From the NCBI GenBank assembly GCA_947454745.1, contig CANGMV010000018.1:1-10561 (forward strand): a DNA stretch of 10,561 nucleotides, in the 5' to 3' direction. The notes beneath the pieces were generated by a model. That model did not search any database, had not been told where the DNA came from, and saw only the letters and a list, made by a program, of their open reading frames with translations. Each line of letters begins with the position of its first letter. Position 1 is the stretch's first letter. Source of the DNA: Bacteroidota bacterium. Lineage in GTDB: Bacteria; Bacteroidota; Bacteroidia; Chitinophagales; Chitinophagaceae. The position numbers were made by a program, and so were the translations under genes. Below, piece after piece: positions 7,885 through 10,561 of the stretch.

Positions 7885-8328
7885 TTATAAACCGTGAATT
7901 ACATAGGTTACTACGCCCCATGTGCGATAGTCTTCCAAATGTTCAATATGTATGGCACCATATTTTTTATTTTCAGGAAATAGGGTAATGCTATGTGTTT
8001 GTATTTGTAGTCGGCGCACTAAAAATTCGCCATTTAAAATGGCTACCACCACTTTCCCCGACCTAGGAGGAATACTGCGGTCCACAATTAAAGTGTCTCC
8101 AATATGAATGCCCGCTCCCAACATGGCATCGCTATTGACCCTGAAGAAAAAAGTAGCTGGTTTATTATGAATGAGCTGCTCGTTTAAGTCGATACCTCTT
8201 TCCATAAAGTCGTCCGATGCGGCCCCAAAACCTGTTGCATTGGCCTGTACTATTTGACTAGATTGATAGTTTTTATTAATCTGTTGGGTGGCAATACCCT
8301 GGCTAGGATCTTGGTCGATATATTCCAT
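7885..8328 (-). CDS. umuD: UmuD-like S24-fold protein lacking the Ser-Lys catalytic dyad
   Basis: A 147-residue protein that aligns without gaps to E. coli UmuD from the cleavage region onward: GF at 33-34, the ERGIDLNEQLI segment (43-53), ATFFFRVNSDAM (58-69), GDTLIVDRSI (77-86), NGEFLVRRLQ (99-108) and the closing GVVTYVIHG (138-146). There is no helix-turn-helix, so it is not LexA. The nucleophile Ser that precedes Met in this family (S60 of E. coli) is Ala here (A68, codon GCC at 8125-8127). The general-base Lys (K97 of E. coli) is Arg (R105, codon CGC at 8014-8016). The protein should therefore be unable to cleave itself. The frame is intact and well conserved elsewhere, so it does not look like a decaying pseudogene. 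It is first in an operon with umuC and presumably folds as the polymerase accessory dimer. Confidence 0.9.
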   Translation of the reverse strand: MEYIDQDPSQGIATQQINKNYQSSQIVQANATGFGAASDDFMERGIDLNEQLIHNKPATFFFRVNSDAMLGAGIHIGDTLIVDRSIPPRSGKVVVAILNGEFLVRRLQIQTHSITLFPENKKYGAIHIEHLEDYRTWGVVTYVIHGL

Positions 8329-8371
8329 AATACTAAATTTATTAGCAATATTAGCTAAATAATTTAGTATT
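8329..8371. promoter_or_regulatory. Nested palindrome, candidate operator of umuDC
   Basis: Outer 11-bp arms AATACTAAATT (8329-8339) and AATTTAGTATT (8361-8371) are perfect reverse complements. Inside the 21-bp spacer lie a second inverted pair, TTAGC (8342-8346) and GCTAA (8354-8358), and a direct repeat ATTAGC. One outer arm touches the umuD start codon and the other lies between the proposed -33 and -7 boxes, as expected for a repressor site. The sequence is not the E. coli LexA box. The structure is certain; the regulator is unknown. Confidence 0.6.
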
Positions 8372-8375
8372 TCAA
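8346..8375 (-). promoter_or_regulatory. Candidate Bacteroidota promoter of umuDC
   Basis: On the minus strand a TTG (-33, at 8373-8375) is followed after 19 bases by TAATATTG (8346-8353), which matches the -7 consensus TAnnTTTG at all but one fixed position. Spacing fits the Bacteroidota sigma-ABfr pattern. The start site would fall near 8340, about a dozen bases before the umuD ATG, within the inverted repeat. Confidence 0.5.
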
Positions 8376-8425
8376 TGAATATTTTCTAGCTCCTATTTTG
8401 TACCTTGAGGGTCAAATTGTGCGTT

Positions 8426-9517
8426 ATGGATAAACCATTTTTTATTGACCCGAATATTGCGAGGGCAAAGACGATTGACACTAGTTTTTATTTGGAAACC
8501 AAGTGGTTAGAAGCCTCCAAGGAAAAAATATTTGCGCCTAGCTGGCAATATATTGGCCATACAGGCATGGTGCCCAAAGCGGGGGATGCACATCCTATTC
8601 AATTTTTAGAAAATTATATTAACGAGCCCTTGGTGCTAACGCGTGACGGGGACAATCATATTCATTGCTTATCCAATGTATGTACGCATCGTGGAAATTT
8701 AATGGTGTACGAACCTTGTAGTGCGCAAAAACATTTGCGTTGTAAATACCATGGACGTGCATTTCATTTGGATGGAAAATTTATTTCGATGCCAGAGTTT
8801 AAGGATGTAGAAAATTTCATTCCCGAAAACAATCACCTGCATCATTTACAATTATACCAATGGGGTCCTTTGTTGTTTACTCAATTGCAAAAGGGATTAG
8901 GTCCTGAATTATTTTTTAGAGAGATGGAAGAACGCATTGGTTGGATGCCGATTAATAATTTGGTATTTGATGCATCTCGTTCCAAGGATTATGATATTAA
9001 AGCCAACTGGGCATTGTATTGTGAAAATTATTTAGAAGGATTCCATATTCCATTTGTACATCCGGGATTGAATGCATTTTTGGATTTTAAAGATTATGCT
9101 ACGGAGACTTTTAAATATTCGAACCTACAATTGGGCATTGCAAAAGACGATGAGCATTGTTTTGACATACCAGCAGGCCATCCCGACGAAGGCAAGCGTA
9201 TTGCAGCTTATTATTTTTGGGTATTCCCGAACATGATGTTTAATTTTTATCCTTGGGGATTGTCTTTAAACGTAGTGCAGCCAGTAGCCGAGGGGCATAC
9301 CAAAGTAAAATTTTTAAGCTTTGTGTTTGATGAAAGTAAATTAGGCCAAGGTGCAGGTAGTGGATTGGATACAGTAGAAATGGAAGATGAAGAAGTAGTG
9401 CAATATGTACAAAAGGGCATACGTTCTCGCTTTTATCATTTTGGCCGCTATGCTACACAGCGTGAACAAGGCACACACCATTTTCACAGTTTGCTTGCCG
9501 ATTTTTTAAATCAATAA
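8426..9517 (+). CDS. Rieske non-heme iron oxygenase, alpha subunit
   Basis: A 363-residue ring-hydroxylating/choline-monooxygenase-type oxygenase. The N-terminal Rieske [2Fe-2S] domain has CTH (C86, H88) and CKYH (C106, H109). The catalytic domain has the mononuclear iron ligands H207 and H212 in ENYLEGFHIPFVHPGL, and a likely third ligand D321 (MEDEE). The residue three before the first His, which bridges to the Rieske centre of the next subunit, is Glu (E204) instead of the common Asp; a Glu there is known in the carnitine oxygenase CntA. The substrate cannot be told from this; quaternary amines are one option. No reductase or ferredoxin gene is adjacent, so electrons must come from elsewhere in the genome. 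The start is the ATG at 8426; an in-frame TTG at 8405 adds seven unlike residues. Divergent from umuD. Confidence 0.92.
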   Translation: MDKPFFIDPNIARAKTIDTSFYLETKWLEASKEKIFAPSWQYIGHTGMVPKAGDAHPIQFLENYINEPLVLTRDGDNHIHCLSNVCTHRGNLMVYEPCSAQKHLRCKYHGRAFHLDGKFISMPEFKDVENFIPENNHLHHLQLYQWGPLLFTQLQKGLGPELFFREMEERIGWMPINNLVFDASRSKDYDIKANWALYCENYLEGFHIPFVHPGLNAFLDFKDYATETFKYSNLQLGIAKDDEHCFDIPAGHPDEGKRIAAYYFWVFPNMMFNFYPWGLSLNVVQPVAEGHTKVKFLSFVFDESKLGQGAGSGLDTVEMEDEEVVQYVQKGIRSRFYHFGRYATQREQGTHHFHSLLADFLNQ

Positions 9518-9532
9518 TAACGATCATAAATA

Positions 9533-9567
9533 AAATAAAAAGGGCTCCGAGTGGAGTCTTTTTATTT
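9533..9567. terminator. Bidirectional terminator overlapping the SAM-hydrolase stop codon
   Basis: CTCC (9545-9548) pairs with GGAG (9553-9556) across a GAGT loop. The stem continues through a G-T wobble, a G-C pair and, after a bulged G, a long run of A's (9537-9541) against T's (9559-9563) and onward to about 9533/9567. It lies between convergent genes and gives a U-rich tail in both directions. The minus-strand stop codon TAA (9562-9564) is inside the downstream arm. Confidence 0.7.
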
Positions 9568-10464
9568 GGACCAACTTACCGTTACATTCCAATCATTGCC
9601 TGCTTGGATATGGTAAGTGTCGGCAAAACTTCCTTGGTTTAATGCAAAGGAAAGATCCATTAAGCTATTTAAATAAGCCAAAGGTTTACCCACTGCAACT
9701 CCGCCAAAAGTATTTTCAAAAGGCATTTTGCCAGTGTATACTAATTTTTGTGCGTGGAATATTTGCACCGTAATTTCATTTTTAGAATGTGTAAGGGCAT
9801 TGAATTTTTTCCAGTTGTCTTGGTCAATATTAGTCCAAATATTACCGTACTGAATATCTAAAATGGAAATATTCCCTTTTAGTTTTCCATTATTTAAAAC
9901 CGCTTTTTGATAAGATAAAGCCGTGATAGGATCTTTGCTTATTTGACCTACTTGTTCGTAACGAATAGTATGTGATGCGAGTCTTGCTGCAGTATAAGCA
10001 TATACATCACGACCGTGAAAAGTATAAGAGGCGCCTGAGTTTTTTCTTCTATTCACTACTTCGTCAATTTCCCTGATGGAATCAATGCCTAAGCTTTGTG
10101 CAATTAAAGTAAGGGTACCATTATCGGGGGTAACAATAAAATGTCCCGATTTTGTTTTTACCACTACTGACTTACGCGTAGTGCCCACGCCTGGATCCAC
10201 CACCGACACAAATACAGTGCCAGCGGGCCAGTAGGCAACGGTTTGATCCAAACGGTAAGCCGCTTCCCAAATATTGTAAGCAGGAATATCATGTGTTAGG
10301 TCATACATTTTTAAACTAGGATCCACGCTACTCGCAACCCCTTTCATAGCGGACACGGCGCCGTCCTTGGTGCCAAAGTCGGTTTGAAAAACTACAATGC
10401 CATTTTGTGCAAATGTATTTACAGTAAAGAGCCCAACAATAAAAAGGAGTAGTAAGTGTTTCAT
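9562..10464 (-). CDS. Exported SAM hydroxide adenosyltransferase (DUF62 / chlorinase-fluorinase fold)
   Basis: A 300-residue member of the family that splits S-adenosyl-methionine with water to adenosine and methionine, related to fluorinase and chlorinase. The catalytic Asp-Arg-His triad known for the hydrolases is complete: D90 and R97 in DPGVGTTR (90-97) and H150 in FHGRD (149-153), with spacing as in the archaeal enzyme. The N-terminal TDFGTKDG (28-35) and TPDNGTL (112-118) are family hallmarks. The C-terminal beta domain starts near residue 190. Residues 1-20 form a textbook signal peptide (MKH, then a leucine-rich core, then TFAQ), so the mature protein would begin near Q20/N21 and work outside the cytoplasm. 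Residues specific to halogenating enzymes cannot be judged securely, but the intact triad favours hydrolysis. Transcribed alone, convergent with the Rieske gene. Confidence 0.9.
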   Translation of the reverse strand: MKHLLLLFIVGLFTVNTFAQNGIVVFQTDFGTKDGAVSAMKGVASSVDPSLKMYDLTHDIPAYNIWEAAYRLDQTVAYWPAGTVFVSVVDPGVGTTRKSVVVKTKSGHFIVTPDNGTLTLIAQSLGIDSIREIDEVVNRRKNSGASYTFHGRDVYAYTAARLASHTIRYEQVGQISKDPITALSYQKAVLNNGKLKGNISILDIQYGNIWTNIDQDNWKKFNALTHSKNEITVQIFHAQKLVYTGKMPFENTFGGVAVGKPLAYLNSLMDLSFALNQGSFADTYHIQAGNDWNVTVSWSK

Positions 10465-10490
10465 TCAAAATGAATTTTAAGTAGCAAAAA

Positions 10491-10514
10491 AAAGTCCAGA
10501 CGAATCTGGACTTT
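10491..10514 (-). terminator. Intrinsic terminator of the gene at the right edge
   Basis: AAAGTCCAGA (10491-10500) pairs perfectly with TCTGGACTTT (10505-10514) across the tetraloop CGAA. On the minus strand the 10-bp stem is followed by a run of eight T's (10486-10493), the classic rho-independent form. It ends the gene entering from the right and isolates the SAM-hydrolase gene that starts 26 bp further on. Confidence 0.8.
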
Positions 10515-10536
10515 AAAGTTATGTTAGTTTAGCGAA

Positions 10537-10561
10537 TTAAAACTTAATGGCTAATTTGGTA
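10537..10561 (-). CDS. 3' end of a further gene, possibly an outer-membrane beta-barrel protein
   Basis: Only eight codons, the last a TAA stop, are inside the window. The frame reads TKLAIKF then stop. Alternating polar and hydrophobic residues ending in Phe resemble the C-terminal beta-signal recognised by the BAM complex. A strong terminator follows 22 bp downstream, which supports a gene ending here. The other two minus frames also stop within this stretch, so the choice of frame rests on the Phe-ended strand pattern and is tentative. Confidence 0.4.

Noticed and set aside
7885-8328. UmuD-like gene as a LexA repressor or as a pseudogene
   Set aside because: No DNA-binding domain precedes the S24 fold, so not LexA. 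The frame is intact and conserved apart from the two active-site changes, so not a simple pseudogene.
8391-8400. CTATTTTG as a possible -7 box for the Rieske gene
   Set aside because: It fits TAnnTTTG only if one base is removed, and no -33 TTG stands at proper spacing.
8405-8425. TTG start adding seven residues to the Rieske oxygenase
   Set aside because: The ATG at 8426 gives the usual short lead-in; the added residues are not family-like.

Overview
The window looks like a stretch of chromosome from a low-GC Bacteroidota bacterium, most likely from the Chitinophagia/Chitinophagaceae. The reasons are the overall protein style, a carbamoyl-phosphate synthase large chain without its allosteric tail, BshA, an M28 peptidase with a PA-type insertion, the lack of Shine-Dalgarno sequences, and TAnnTTTG-like -7 elements in front of two genes. 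The phylum call is an inference from protein and promoter style. The family call is weaker.

Layout, left to right. (1) The 3' part of rsgA (ribosome-assembly GTPase, + strand) converges on a gamma-carbonic-anhydrase-like hexapeptide protein (- strand). (2) That gene is divergent, across only 34 bp, from a class-III PLP aminotransferase (+). The aminotransferase converges on bshA (-), the first enzyme of bacillithiol synthesis. (3) bshA is divergent from a secreted M28-family metallopeptidase (+). (4) A gap of about 150 bp with a strong two-way terminator and two further hairpins separates the peptidase from a half-length carB (-) that encodes only the second synthetase half. (5) Upstream of carB on the same strand lies a umuD-umuC pair (-), with a nested palindrome over its presumed promoter. 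(6) Divergent from umuD is a Rieske-type oxygenase alpha subunit (+), which converges through a shared hairpin on an exported SAM hydroxide adenosyltransferase (DUF62, -). (7) At the right edge a perfect 10-bp hairpin terminator follows the last seven codons of a further minus-strand gene with an outer-membrane-barrel-like C-terminus.

Most genes are single housekeeping or metabolic units in alternating orientation. The only clear operon is umuD-umuC. The most unusual points are four. The UmuD-like protein has lost both residues of its Ser-Lys protease dyad (Ala and Arg in their places) while its partner polymerase looks intact. A large inverted repeat surrounds the umuDC promoter. carB has been split. 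The SAM hydrolase carries a clear signal peptide and a complete catalytic triad. No CRISPR array, tRNA, rRNA, insertion sequence or phage gene was seen. No gene-free stretch exceeds 300 bases; the longest is about 150 bp.
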